Shown here one piece after another: positions 8,061 to 16,810 of a stretch of DNA of 64,000 nucleotides. Origin of the DNA: Citromicrobium bathyomarinum (GTDB lineage: Bacteria; Pseudomonadota; Alphaproteobacteria; Sphingomonadales; Sphingomonadaceae); the NCBI GenBank assembly GCA_001306305.2, contig CP155577.1, forward strand, positions 124,001 to 188,000, in the 5' to 3' direction. The notes beneath the pieces were generated by a model that had not been told where the DNA came from, made no database searches, and was given only the letters and a program-made list of their open reading frames with translations. Numbering within the stretch: the first letter of the stretch is position 1; every line of letters starts with the position of its first letter. The position numbers and the translations under genes were made by a program.

Positions 8061-9296
8061 GTGCTCTATCACGCTTACGAATTGCAGGCCGCCTGGCTGA
8101 ACAGTGCCAGCGCGATGGCCTCGATCGGCTCCGAATTGCTGACCAATCCGCGCAACCCGATGGCCTATACCGGTATCGGACCGATCGCCGGCTCCGCGCT
8201 GGAGGTTTTCGCGCACGCCACGATCCGGCGCGGAAAGCCCGAATTCGACATCGAAAGCGTCACCGTGAAGGGCAAGGCCGATCCGGTGTCCGAGACGCTG
8301 GTGCTGCACCGTCCCTTCGGCGATCTCAAGCGCTTTCGCCGCGCAGGTCTTCCCGATGATGCACCTGCGGTTCTGATCGTCGCCCCGATGAGCGGTCATT
8401 TCGCCACCCTGCTGCGCGGTACCGTCGAACGGATGATCGAAAGCGCCGAGGTCTACATCACCGACTGGCACGACGCGCGCGACATCCCCCTCGCCGAAGG
8501 GCGCTTCGACCTCGACGACTACATCGATTACATCGTCGAGTTCCTGCAGGAGATCGCGCAGCGTAACGAAGGCGAGGCCGCGCATGTGGTCGCGGTATGC
8601 CAGCCCTCCGTCCCCGCGCTCGCCGCGACCGCGCTGATGAACGGCGTGAAGGACAAGGCCTCACCCAAGACACTCACCATGATGGGCGGGCCGATCGACA
8701 CGCGCGAAAGCCCGACCACGGTCAACGACATGGCGATGAAGCGGCCGCTCAGCTGGTTCCGGCAGAACGTGATTGCTACGGTGCCCGCCCAGTACGCGGG
8801 CAGCGGGCGGCGCGTCTATCCCGGCTTCATGCAGCTGGCGAGCTTCATGAGCATGAACCTGGGCGGCCACATCCTCTCGCATTACGAGATGTACAAGCAT
8901 CTGGTCGCGGGTGAGGACGAAAGCGCCCAGCTGACCAAGGATTTCTACGAGGAATATCGCAGCGTCTGCGACATGACGGCGGAATTCTACCTCCAGACGG
9001 TGGAAGAGGTGTTCCAGAAGCACTCGCTGCCGAACAACGAGCTGGAGCATCGCGGCAAGGTGATCGACCTGGGCGATATTACGCAGACCGCGCTGCTCGC
9101 GGTCGAGGGGGAGCGAGACGATATTTCGGGCATCGGCCAGACCAAGGCCGCGCTGCCGCTGGCGCGCAACCTGTCGGACAAGAAGAAGCGCTATTACCTC
9201 GCCGAAGGCGCAGGGCATTACGGCATCTTCAACGGCAGCAAGTGGCGCACAAAGATCGCGCCGGTGGTTGAGGAATTCATGGCCGAACACGGCTGA
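8061..9296 (+). CDS. phaZ: Intracellular poly(3-hydroxybutyrate) depolymerase
   Basis: A 411-residue protein of the PhaZ1 type that mobilises native PHB granules. The nucleophile motif is AVCQPSVP with Cys180, where extracellular depolymerases use Ser; Cys at this position is known for Ralstonia eutropha PhaZ1. LYHAYELQAAWLNSA at the N-terminus and SHYEMYKHLVAGED are also family-typical. The start is GTG at 8061, with AAGAGG at normal distance. The only other in-frame start, far upstream, would add 58 residues of non-homologous sequence. A dyad operator lies in the leader. There is no signal peptide, as expected for a cytoplasmic granule enzyme. Confidence 0.92.
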   Translation: MLYHAYELQAAWLNSASAMASIGSELLTNPRNPMAYTGIGPIAGSALEVFAHATIRRGKPEFDIESVTVKGKADPVSETLVLHRPFGDLKRFRRAGLPDDAPAVLIVAPMSGHFATLLRGTVERMIESAEVYITDWHDARDIPLAEGRFDLDDYIDYIVEFLQEIAQRNEGEAAHVVAVCQPSVPALAATALMNGVKDKASPKTLTMMGGPIDTRESPTTVNDMAMKRPLSWFRQNVIATVPAQYAGSGRRVYPGFMQLASFMSMNLGGHILSHYEMYKHLVAGEDESAQLTKDFYEEYRSVCDMTAEFYLQTVEEVFQKHSLPNNELEHRGKVIDLGDITQTALLAVEGERDDISGIGQTKAALPLARNLSDKKKRYYLAEGAGHYGIFNGSKWRTKIAPVVEEFMAEHG

Positions 9297-9321
9297 TTGC
9301 AGCCGCAGCAGCTCGGGCACG

Positions 9322-9924
9322 CTAGGCTACGTCTGGCTTCGGCGTTCGCTTGAGGACGCGCCTCACGGTCCGCCCCACGACCACGATCAGCACGATGCTG
9401 AGCACCAGCAGCACGGCGGCGATGACCGCTGCGATCACCGGATTGGCGAAGGCCAGCGCCAGTAGCCCGACGGTGGCAACGTCTTCCGCGGTCGAGGCGA
9501 CGACGTTGCTGACCGGTTCGGGACTGGTGTTGATCGCGGCGCGCGCGCTCGCCTTGCCCGCATGCGCGGCAAAGGCCGCCCCGCCGCCGAGCAGAAAGGC
9601 GACAACCTGCCATGTCGGATCGGACGGATCGATAATCGCCAGCGCCAGCAGCGCGCCCCCGATCGGTCGGATCAGCGAATGGACCGCATCCCAGATCGAA
9701 TCGAGCCACATGACCTTGTCGGCGAGGAATTCCATCACCGCGCCGACGCCTGCGACGCCCAGCACCCATGGATTGGCGAGCACGTCGAGCACCTGCAGCT
9801 GCTCGGGCAGCGGCACCCACCCGGTCCGCATGGCGAGCCCGGTGATCAGGATCGTGGCGTAGAGCCGCCAGCCCGACAGCAGGCTGACACTACCCGCAAG
9901 GCCAAGGAGTTCGATGATTCCCAT
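9322..9924 (-). CDS. DUF4126 domain membrane protein
   Basis: A 200-residue integral membrane protein with about five hydrophobic segments, starting MGIIELLGLAGSVSLLSGWR. The sequence matches DUF4126, including the SGWRLYAT region and a Gly/Ala-rich centre (GGGAAFAAHAGKASARAAIN). A charged C-terminal tail (RRVLKRTPKPDVA) probably faces the cytoplasm. It converges with the PHB depolymerase gene and is followed on the same strand by nothing obviously related. No biochemical role is established for the family. Confidence 0.8.
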   Translation of the reverse strand: MGIIELLGLAGSVSLLSGWRLYATILITGLAMRTGWVPLPEQLQVLDVLANPWVLGVAGVGAVMEFLADKVMWLDSIWDAVHSLIRPIGGALLALAIIDPSDPTWQVVAFLLGGGAAFAAHAGKASARAAINTSPEPVSNVVASTAEDVATVGLLALAFANPVIAAVIAAVLLVLSIVLIVVVGRTVRRVLKRTPKPDVA

Positions 9925-9971
9925 GGGGTCAGCCTAGCACATTTGCCGACGCCGCGCGCGCAAACGAATGT

Positions 9972-10925
9972 TCAGCGCCGCCGGTGCGCCGCCAGATCAT
10001 AGGGCTCGCCCAACCGACCGACCGGGATGTCGAGCGCAGCGCAATCCCAATCGCCGCGCGTGGCGACCGCGCGGTAGGCGCGTTCGAGGAACCGCAACAA
10101 CACCGCCTCGGGATCGTCGGCAGAGCGGACCGCCGCGTAGGGCAGCACGAATTCGCCCAGATCGGTGTGCCAGTAAGCTTCGGCAGGTTCGATGCCAGCC
10201 TTGTCCAGCCCCTCGGGCGTGGGGTAGCCATAGGCGTAGAACGCCGCTTCCTCGACCCCGCCACCGCCCGGCCAGAAGCCGAAACTGGCGACCTCGTGGC
10301 TATAGGCTTCGCGCGTAACCTCGTCGGGCAGGTTGGGAAAACCGCCGGGATGCAACGGTGCCTCGCGCCCAGAGAAACGAGTCACCGCAAGATCGAAGCT
10401 GCCCCAGAACAGATGCACCGGGCTGGACTTGCCGACAAAGCCGGTGCGGAACTCGAACAGCACCCGCGCAGCGTCGGAAAACGCGCGGTGGAGCCGCTGG
10501 ACCGTGTCGCTATCCCACTCGCGCGGAGCATCGTCCTGCGCGAAGGGGATCGCCTCCTCGACCTCGTTGGGGCTGCCATCGATCGATGTGGCGATGCCCG
10601 CCTCGCGCAGCATGTCGCTCAGTTCGGAATGGAAGTCCGCCACGCTCTGCCCGGTGACGGCCATCGTCCGCTCATGCCCGTCCGATGTCGTCAGGACGAG
10701 ACGCGAGGCGTGGCAATCGAGCAGGATCTCGGCTTCGCCCGCATCGGCCTGCACGGGGTAGGTACGAAAGCCGGTCGGCACGACCAGCATCGCGAGGTGC
10801 CAGCTGTGGTTGCACCACGGCAGGGCACGGGTCGGCAGCTTGCCGATCACCTGGAGGTAGGCGTGGACGGTGGCGTAAACCGATTTCTCGGCCTCGAAAT
10901 CGAGCGCGGGCCACCGTCCAGCCAT
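9972..10925 (-). CDS. DUF5996 family protein
   Basis: A 317-residue soluble protein starting MAGRWPALDF. The opening with WPALDF, an NHSWH motif (residues about 36-42) and later SPVHLFWGSFDLAVTRFSG and FGFWPGGGG are hallmarks of the DUF5996 family, whose function is unknown. Conserved His, Trp and Asp residues hint at an enzyme. The start at 10925 is preferred because an upstream extension would run into the thiolase gene on the same strand. The 22-bp spacing from the thiolase stop suggests one transcript with it. Confidence 0.82.
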   Translation of the reverse strand: MAGRWPALDFEAEKSVYATVHAYLQVIGKLPTRALPWCNHSWHLAMLVVPTGFRTYPVQADAGEAEILLDCHASRLVLTTSDGHERTMAVTGQSVADFHSELSDMLREAGIATSIDGSPNEVEEAIPFAQDDAPREWDSDTVQRLHRAFSDAARVLFEFRTGFVGKSSPVHLFWGSFDLAVTRFSGREAPLHPGGFPNLPDEVTREAYSHEVASFGFWPGGGGVEEAAFYAYGYPTPEGLDKAGIEPAEAYWHTDLGEFVLPYAAVRSADDPEAVLLRFLERAYRAVATRGDWDCAALDIPVGRLGEPYDLAAHRRR

Positions 10926-10947
10926 GTCAGTCTCCGTTATGCGAGGA

Positions 10948-12129
10948 TCACAGGACCTCGAAGATGCCCGCTGCACCCATGCCGCCTCCGACGCACATGG
11001 TGACGCAGATGTATTTGGCACCGCGGCGCTTGCCTTCGATCAGCGCGTGGCCGACGCAGCGTGCGCCCGTCATGCCGTAGGGGTGGCCGATCGAGATCGA
11101 GCCGCCGTTGACGTTGAGGTCTTCGTCGGGGATGCCGAGCTTGTCGCGGCAGTAGAGCACCTGCACCGCGAAGGCTTCGTTCAGCTCCCACAGGCCGATG
11201 TCGCTCATCTTCAGGCCGGTGCGTTCGAGCACTGCGGGGATTGCGAAGACCGGGCCGATGCCCATCTCGTCGGGCTCGGTGCCCGCGACCGCCATGCCGA
11301 CATAACGGCCCAGCGGGGTCAGGCCGCGCTTCTCGGCGAGCTTTTCTTCCATCAGGATGCTGGCCGACGAACCGTCGGACAGCTGGCTGGCGTTACCGGC
11401 GGTGATCGTGCTGTCGGGGCCCATCACGGGGTTGAGCGACTGCAGCCCTTCCAGCGTGGTGCTGGGACGGTTGCCTTCGTCCTTGGCGACGGTGACTTCT
11501 TGGTCGGAAACCTCGCCGGTTTCCTTGTCCTTCACCTTCATGGTGACGGTGACGGGCACGATTTCGTCATCGAACTTGCCGGCTTCCTGCGCGGCGGCGG
11601 TGCGCTGCTGCGAGCGGAGCGCGTATTCGTCCTGCGCGTCGCGGCTGATGCCGTAGCGCTTGGCGACGGTTTCGGCCGTCTGCAGCATCGGCATATAGAC
11701 CGCGTTGTGCATCGCCATCAGCTCGGGATCGGGCATGACGCGCATTTCGGGGGTCTGGACGAGGCTGATCGATTCCTGGCCGCCGCCCGCGACGATATCC
11801 ATGTTGTCGACGATGATCTGCTTGGCAGCGGTCGAGATCGCCATCAGGCCCGAAGAGCACTGACGGTCGATCGTCATGCCGGAAACGCCGATCGGGCAGC
11901 CCGAACGCAGCGCGACCTGGCGGCCGAGGTTACCGGCCTGCGCGCCCTGCTGGAGCGCGGCGCCCCACACGACGTCGTTGATTTCGCCGGCCTCGATCTT
12001 GGCCCGCTCGATCGCGGGGGCGAGCGAGTAGGAGCCGAGGGTCGCGCCCTTGGTGTTGTTGAAGCCGCCTTTGTACGCGCGGCCGATGGCGGTGCGGGCG
12101 GTGGAAACGATGACTGCACTACGGGTCAT
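10948..12129 (-). CDS. Acetyl-CoA C-acyltransferase (thiolase)
   Basis: A 393-residue complete thiolase. Catalytic residues are Cys91 in DRQCSSG (acyl carrier), His349 in GHPYGMTG and Cys379 in MCVGGG (acid/base). The protein is closer to beta-oxidation thiolases (FadA-like) than to the short PhaA type, although the distinction is not firm by eye. AGAGGACC lies 8 nt before the ATG. A MaoC hydratase gene lies upstream on the same strand, which supports a role in acyl-CoA breakdown or synthesis. Confidence 0.94.
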   Translation of the reverse strand: MTRSAVIVSTARTAIGRAYKGGFNNTKGATLGSYSLAPAIERAKIEAGEINDVVWGAALQQGAQAGNLGRQVALRSGCPIGVSGMTIDRQCSSGLMAISTAAKQIIVDNMDIVAGGGQESISLVQTPEMRVMPDPELMAMHNAVYMPMLQTAETVAKRYGISRDAQDEYALRSQQRTAAAQEAGKFDDEIVPVTVTMKVKDKETGEVSDQEVTVAKDEGNRPSTTLEGLQSLNPVMGPDSTITAGNASQLSDGSSASILMEEKLAEKRGLTPLGRYVGMAVAGTEPDEMGIGPVFAIPAVLERTGLKMSDIGLWELNEAFAVQVLYCRDKLGIPDEDLNVNGGSISIGHPYGMTGARCVGHALIEGKRRGAKYICVTMCVGGGMGAAGIFEVL

Positions 12130-12149
12130 GGGAAGGGTCCTCTTGCTGA

Positions 12150-12219
12150 GTCCCAGCGGAAGCCGGGACCTCCTTATTCTTGCTGCCTGATCGCATGAGG
12201 TCCCAGCTTTCGCCGGGAC
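12150..12219. repeat. Pair of short palindromic intergenic repeats
   Basis: Two 20-bp units in direct orientation, 50 bp apart: GTCCCAGCGGAAGCCGGGAC (12150-12169) and GTCCCAGCTTTCGCCGGGAC (12200-12219). Each is an imperfect palindrome with GTCCC/GGGAC ends and inner GC pairs, while the central bases differ. They fill the gap between the MaoC hydratase and thiolase genes. This layout is typical of dispersed REP-like elements; they could also make mRNA hairpins that modulate the downstream thiolase. Confidence 0.6.
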
Positions 12220-12232
12220 TCACGCCAAGGAT

Positions 12233-12682
12233 TTAGACGAAGAACATCGTCATCCATTCGCAGATCAGGGCGGGCTTATCCTCGCCTTCGATCTCGATCG
12301 TGATCTCGACCGTCTGCTGCCACTGGCCGGGGCGCTTCTCGGTCATTTCGAGCAGCTTCCAGTGGCCGCGGATCTTCTTTCCGCTCCGCACCGGGTTGAT
12401 GAAGCGCGTCTTGTTGCCGCCGTAGTTGACGGCCATCTTGATCCCGTCGGGCTTGGGCAGGTCAGCTTCGGCGCTGAGATAGGGAATCATCGAAAGGGTC
12501 AGGAAGCCGTGGGCGATGGTGCCGCCGAACGGCGTCATCTTGGCCGCTTCCTCGTTCACGTGGATGAACTGGTGGTCGCCGGTTGCCTCGGCGAACTGGT
12601 TGATCCGGTCTTGGCTGATCTCAACCCAGGGGCTGGTGCCGATCTGTTCGCCGACCTTTTCAGCGATATCCTGCGGGCTCAT
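12233..12682 (-). CDS. MaoC family (R)-specific enoyl-CoA hydratase
   Basis: A 149-residue single hot-dog protein. The catalytic signature FAEATGDHQFIHVN places Asp36 and His41 as the dyad, followed by GGTIAHGFLTLSM, both diagnostic of MaoC/PhaJ-type hydratases. It should hydrate trans-2-enoyl-CoA to (R)-3-hydroxyacyl-CoA, which can feed polyhydroxyalkanoate or fatty-acid metabolism. It is upstream of a thiolase on the same strand, separated by a repeat-containing 100-bp gap. The substrate is unproven. Confidence 0.9.
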   Translation of the reverse strand: MSPQDIAEKVGEQIGTSPWVEISQDRINQFAEATGDHQFIHVNEEAAKMTPFGGTIAHGFLTLSMIPYLSAEADLPKPDGIKMAVNYGGNKTRFINPVRSGKKIRGHWKLLEMTEKRPGQWQQTVEITIEIEGEDKPALICEWMTMFFV

Positions 12683-12735
12683 GCGCGCCTCTCCTTTGCG
12701 TGGATTTGTGCGCGCTCCATGCCGTATGCCGGGCG

Positions 12736-14133
12736 CTAGCGCAATGGAGGCGGGCCTGTCGCTACGGCATCGGGAGCGGCGGCGCGCCGCTGTGCGGCCA
12801 GCCGCTCTCCCACAGTGGCACCCTGCGGCGAATCATAGCGCTTCGCATAGATTGCCAGCGCGATCTGGAGCCCTGCCAGCATCATGATGAAGGGCTGCCA
12901 CGCGATCCCCTGAAACAGCGCGCCGACCAGATAGATCAGCTGCGCATATTGGAGCGCGATGGCCAGATGGCCGAGCCATTCGACCTGTGGGTCTGCCCGC
13001 CTGCGCATTCGCCGCCGGACCAGTTCCATCTGCAACAGGCCCAGCGCCTGGAGCAGCAGCCACGCGATCAGGCCGGGCCAGCCCTGTTCGCCCAGCATCT
13101 CGAAGATCGCCGAGTGATAGGCGCGACCCTCGTCCACCACCTTCTCGAACCGGGTGGTGGTCATGTTCCCCTCGCCCGTCGTCTGCGGCATGCGATAGGT
13201 GAAGCTGTTGGCGCGATAGGCCTCGAACCCACCGCCCAGCGGCCGGTCCTTCGCGTAGTCGATCGTCCATTCCCACACCGCCATCCGGGTCGAGGCGCTT
13301 TCGTCCTCCTCCGCAGTCATCATCGTGGCCATGCGGTCGGCATAGGATTGCGGCAGGAACGGGAAGGCGGCGACGCACAGCAGCACGCCGCCGACCGCGA
13401 GCAGCAGCTTGTGGCGGCTTTCGCGCAGGATCAGCAGGCCGAGCATGGCGATGCACAGCAGGCCCGTGCGCGCCTCGGTCCCGATCGGGATCAGCAGGCA
13501 GGCCCCTGCCAGACAGGCCGCGAAGATCTTGACCGGCAGGCTGGGGGGAAAGATCGTTCCGTAGCGGGTGAACCAGTAGAGCAATGGGATGATCGCGATC
13601 GCCACGGTCGAGATGGTGGAGCTCTCGTAGATGCCGCTATTGTCGTTCACGAACAGCGACAGCGTGCCGTAGCCGCCGCCGCCGAACACGGTCTTGATCC
13701 CGCCGGAAATGATGATCGCCCCGGCCGTCAGCACCATGACCAGCGCGGCGGCTTCGAAGCGCAGCTTGGTGGTCACGGTGAACGGCAGGAAAATCGCGAA
13801 CACCAGCGTCTTCCACACCCAGTCCCACTTGGCGAGCGCGGGCTCGGTGAACTCGGCCCCCTGCAGCGTGAACCAGCTCCACACCAGCAGGAACAGCATC
13901 AGCGCCTGGCGGAAGGTAAAGGTCGGCTTCGTCTTCTTGTCCATCAGCAGCCAGCCGCCGAAGGCCGCCGCAAAGGCGATCAGCGAGACCGGCACGCTGG
14001 TGATGATCCCGAAACCCATCTTCTGCGGGGCGAGGATATCGACATAGAGATAGGCGCAGACCCACAGGAACGGGCGCTTGAGCCCGAACAGCAGGAGAAG
14101 GCCGAAAAAGCCGAGGAGGAACAGGTCGGTCAT
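12736..14133 (-). CDS. Exosortase-A-associated O-glycosylation (O-antigen) ligase-like protein
   Basis: A 465-residue polytopic membrane protein with about ten hydrophobic helices. The N-terminus (MTDLFLLGFFGLLLLFGLKRPF), LYVDILAPQKMGFG and the large loop with GGGFEAYRANSFTYR match the putative O-glycosylation ligases found with the exosortase A / PEP-CTERM system (DUF5935 plus a Wzy_C-like region). It probably moves a lipid-linked glycan to an acceptor at the periplasmic face. A tiny upstream gene overlaps its start by 4 bp, and a glycosyltransferase of the same system is divergent. No exosortase gene is in the window. Confidence 0.85.
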   Translation of the reverse strand: MTDLFLLGFFGLLLLFGLKRPFLWVCAYLYVDILAPQKMGFGIITSVPVSLIAFAAAFGGWLLMDKKTKPTFTFRQALMLFLLVWSWFTLQGAEFTEPALAKWDWVWKTLVFAIFLPFTVTTKLRFEAAALVMVLTAGAIIISGGIKTVFGGGGYGTLSLFVNDNSGIYESSTISTVAIAIIPLLYWFTRYGTIFPPSLPVKIFAACLAGACLLIPIGTEARTGLLCIAMLGLLILRESRHKLLLAVGGVLLCVAAFPFLPQSYADRMATMMTAEEDESASTRMAVWEWTIDYAKDRPLGGGFEAYRANSFTYRMPQTTGEGNMTTTRFEKVVDEGRAYHSAIFEMLGEQGWPGLIAWLLLQALGLLQMELVRRRMRRRADPQVEWLGHLAIALQYAQLIYLVGALFQGIAWQPFIMMLAGLQIALAIYAKRYDSPQGATVGERLAAQRRAAAPDAVATGPPPLR

Positions 14134-14261
14134 GCGCCCGGGTCGCTATCGGCTCCCGGTTCGAGCAGCGGATCCTCGTCTAGGTCGTCGCGCAGCATTA
14201 GCCGATAGGCCGCCAGCAGCAGCAATCCGTGGATCGAAACGATGACGATCATATCGATCAC
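14130..14261 (-). CDS. Small single-pass membrane protein upstream of the ligase
   Basis: A 43-residue frame read from GTG at 14261, with GGAGC about 10 nt upstream. It has one hydrophobic helix (MIVIVSIHGLLLLAAYRLM) and an acidic tail (DDLDEDPLLEPGADSDPGA). Its TGA overlaps the ligase ATG, which suggests translational coupling. The same frame is open back to an ATG at 14312, so the N-terminus is uncertain. No family is recognised; a small partner of the ligase is a guess from position. Confidence 0.5.
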   Translation of the reverse strand: MIDMIVIVSIHGLLLLAAYRLMLRDDLDEDPLLEPGADSDPGA

Positions 14262-14379
14262 GGCGTGAATGCTCCATCGGGCAGGTGACGGGCACGGACC
14301 TTTCCGGGCCATCTCGCAGCCGCGCTATCAGGGCGGAGTTGACGCGGCGTTAAGGGCACCGCGCTAGGCACAGCCTGCC

Positions 14380-15654
14380 ATGCGCGTTCTTCACGTCCTC
14401 GATCATTCGCTCCCGCTGCACAGCGGCTACGCCTTCCGCACCCGAGCCATCATGCGCGCGCAGCTGGCGGCCGGGCTGGATGTGCGCGGGCTCACCGGTC
14501 CGCGCCACAGCGCCGTCGGCCCGCAGACGGAAAGCTGCGAAGGACTCACCTTTCATCGCAGCGAGGGTGCGGCAGGCGGCCCTCCGCTGATCGGCGAGTG
14601 GCGCGAGGTTAAGGCACAGGCCGATGCAATCGTGCAGCTGGCGGAAGAATGGCAACCCGATGTACTCCACGCGCATTCGCCTGCGCTATGCGGTCTCGCT
14701 GCCGTCCGGGCGGGCAGGAAGCTCGATATCCCGGTGGTGTACGAGATCCGCGCCTTCTGGGAGGACGCAGCGGTCTCCAACGGGACCGGGCACGAAGGGT
14801 CGGCCAAATATCGCCTGACCCGGATGCTCGAAAACCATGTCGTGGGTCGCGCGGACGCGGTATTCACGATCTGCGAGGGGCTGCGCGACGATCTGGTCGC
14901 GCGCGGTTTCCCGCCCGGCAAGATCGGCATTTCGCCCAATGCGGTCGACCTGACCCAGTTCGGAGATCCTGCTCCGCGCAACGGCGAACTCGCCGCCCGG
15001 CTCGGCGTGAGCGACGGCCCGGTGATCGGCTTCATCGGCAGTTTCTACCCTTACGAAGGGCTCGACGATCTGATTGCGGCGCTGCCCGCGCTGCAAAGGC
15101 GCCACCCGGACGCGCGCCTGCTGCTGGTCGGCGGCGGGCCGGACGATGCCGCTCTGCGCGCACAGGCGGACGCCTCGAGCGCGGGCGACTCGATCGTCTT
15201 CGCAGGCCGCGTCCCGCATGGCGAGGTGGCCGACTACTATTCGCTGATCGACATTCTCGCCTTCCCGCGCAAACGCAGCCGCCTGACCGAACTGGTCACC
15301 CCGCTCAAGCCGCTGGAGGCAATGGCGCAGGGGCGTATCGTCGCCGCCTCGGATGTCGGCGGGCACAGGGAACTGATCGATCACGGGCAGACAGGGGTGC
15401 TCTTCCCCGCCGACGATCCGCACGCATTGGCCACCGTGCTGGGCGACATGCTCGATCGGCAGGCCGAATGGCCCGCGATCCGCGAAAGGGCCGGCAAGTA
15501 TGTTGCGCTCGAACGCGACTGGGCGATAAATGCCCAGCGTTATCAAGCCATTTACCATCGCCTGCTAGGCAGGCCTTTGGATCGGTCGCCCGAAGGCGCG
15601 GCGTGGGCAGTTCCCGCTGGGAGAGCCCGCGCCAGCCAGGGCGGCACGCGATAG
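14380..15654 (+). CDS. Exosortase-A-associated glycosyltransferase (GT4 type)
   Basis: A 424-residue cytoplasmic glycosyltransferase with a GT-B fold. The start MRVLHVLDHSLPLHSGYAFR is characteristic of PEP-CTERM/exosortase A-associated glycosyltransferases. The C-terminal nucleotide-sugar domain contains GFIGSFYPYEGLDDLI and, near residue 305, a family 4-like acceptor region (TPLKPLEAMAQGRIV) with the conserved Glu. It is divergent from the O-glycosylation ligase, so both probably build the same extracellular glycan. Sugar specificity is unknown. Confidence 0.88.
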   Translation: MRVLHVLDHSLPLHSGYAFRTRAIMRAQLAAGLDVRGLTGPRHSAVGPQTESCEGLTFHRSEGAAGGPPLIGEWREVKAQADAIVQLAEEWQPDVLHAHSPALCGLAAVRAGRKLDIPVVYEIRAFWEDAAVSNGTGHEGSAKYRLTRMLENHVVGRADAVFTICEGLRDDLVARGFPPGKIGISPNAVDLTQFGDPAPRNGELAARLGVSDGPVIGFIGSFYPYEGLDDLIAALPALQRRHPDARLLLVGGGPDDAALRAQADASSAGDSIVFAGRVPHGEVADYYSLIDILAFPRKRSRLTELVTPLKPLEAMAQGRIVAASDVGGHRELIDHGQTGVLFPADDPHALATVLGDMLDRQAEWPAIRERAGKYVALERDWAINAQRYQAIYHRLLGRPLDRSPEGAAWAVPAGRARASQGGTR

Positions 15655-15666
15655 AGGACAAGCAGG

Positions 15667-16794
15667 GTGACCGAGAGCGATCACACCGCACAGACACACG
15701 CCGGCAAAGGTGCCGGATTTACGCAGAGCACGGCCTTCGTCATCATCGTCGGCCTGTGGTTCGCCGCGCTGTTCGGCGGCGGCTGCCTGCTGCTGCCTCC
15801 CGTATTGTTCGACGCGGCGTTTTCCGGCGAGCCGCCGTTCGGCCCCAACACGCGCATCATCTTTGTCGCGGTCGCTGCCGGGCTGGGGCTGCTGCTGGGC
15901 CTGTTCATCGCGAGCCGTGTGCGCAGCGATGACGAGCAGGCCCCCCGCTCGATCGAAACCAGTGCCGAACCGCGCAAGACCCGCAAGAGAAAGGCGCGCG
16001 CGCCGCTCGACGTTCGTGCCGCGCTCGGCATGCTGCGCGGCGCAGAAGACGAGGACGCGGACAAGGTGGCCGAGGAGAAGGAGCGCCCCGCCCCGCCTCC
16101 GCAAGATGCCCGCTACGAACTGACCGACGAGATCGGCCCGCCGATCGACGATCCCTATTTCGCATCGGCATGGAGCGATTCGGGCAGCCACGACGCCGAT
16201 GTCCCGACCGACGAGACAGAGGATGCCGAGCAGGACGAATCCGTGCCGCTGCCCGGGCACGATCCGCAGGTCTTTGGCGCTGACGCAGCCCCGGACGACG
16301 GGAGCGACGACGCATGGCCGGTCGAGCAGGAAATCGCTCAGCCGACGCCCGTCCCGCAACCCTCGCGCTACAACCCTTTCGCCGATTTCGTGTCCAAGGA
16401 AGAGCCGGAGGACGCAGAGCCGCGCCGCAAGGAAGCGCCCGCTGCCCAACCGCTGTCTTTCGCGCCCGCAGCGCAGGCACAGCCCCCCCTCGACCTCACG
16501 CAGATCGAGCGGATGATGTCGCGCCCCACCGCGCCGCCTCCGCCCCCGGTCTGGCCCGCACCGCGTGCCGAAGAACCGGAATTGCAGGAGCTCGGAGTTG
16601 CAGAACTGGTCGAACGTCTCGCCCGCGCCCTGCAGGGTGAGGCCGAAGCGCAGGCTGGCACCACCCCGCCGCGCACCGGCGCACATCGCCACGAATCGGC
16701 GCTGGCGCCGAAATCCGTGCCCGATGAAAGCGACATCGACCGGGCGTTGCGCGTCGCGCTGGACCGACTGACCCGGCTCGACGACGTGGCCTGA
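15667..16794 (+). CDS. Two-helix membrane protein with long acidic, proline-rich tail
   Basis: A 375-residue protein with two hydrophobic helices near residues 22-45 and 60-80, then about 290 residues of low-complexity cytoplasmic sequence rich in Asp, Glu, Pro and Ala. Short basic patches (RKTRKRKARAP) follow the second helix, and a predicted helical C-terminus (DIDRALRVALDRLTRLDDVA) ends the protein. It follows the exosortase-associated glycosyltransferase after only 12 bp, so the two are probably co-transcribed. The layout suggests a membrane-anchored scaffold, but I recognise no family. Confidence 0.75.
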   Translation: MTESDHTAQTHAGKGAGFTQSTAFVIIVGLWFAALFGGGCLLLPPVLFDAAFSGEPPFGPNTRIIFVAVAAGLGLLLGLFIASRVRSDDEQAPRSIETSAEPRKTRKRKARAPLDVRAALGMLRGAEDEDADKVAEEKERPAPPPQDARYELTDEIGPPIDDPYFASAWSDSGSHDADVPTDETEDAEQDESVPLPGHDPQVFGADAAPDDGSDDAWPVEQEIAQPTPVPQPSRYNPFADFVSKEEPEDAEPRRKEAPAAQPLSFAPAAQAQPPLDLTQIERMMSRPTAPPPPPVWPAPRAEEPELQELGVAELVERLARALQGEAEAQAGTTPPRTGAHRHESALAPKSVPDESDIDRALRVALDRLTRLDDVA

Positions 16795-16810
16795 CAGCGC
16801 GCGGATTCGC

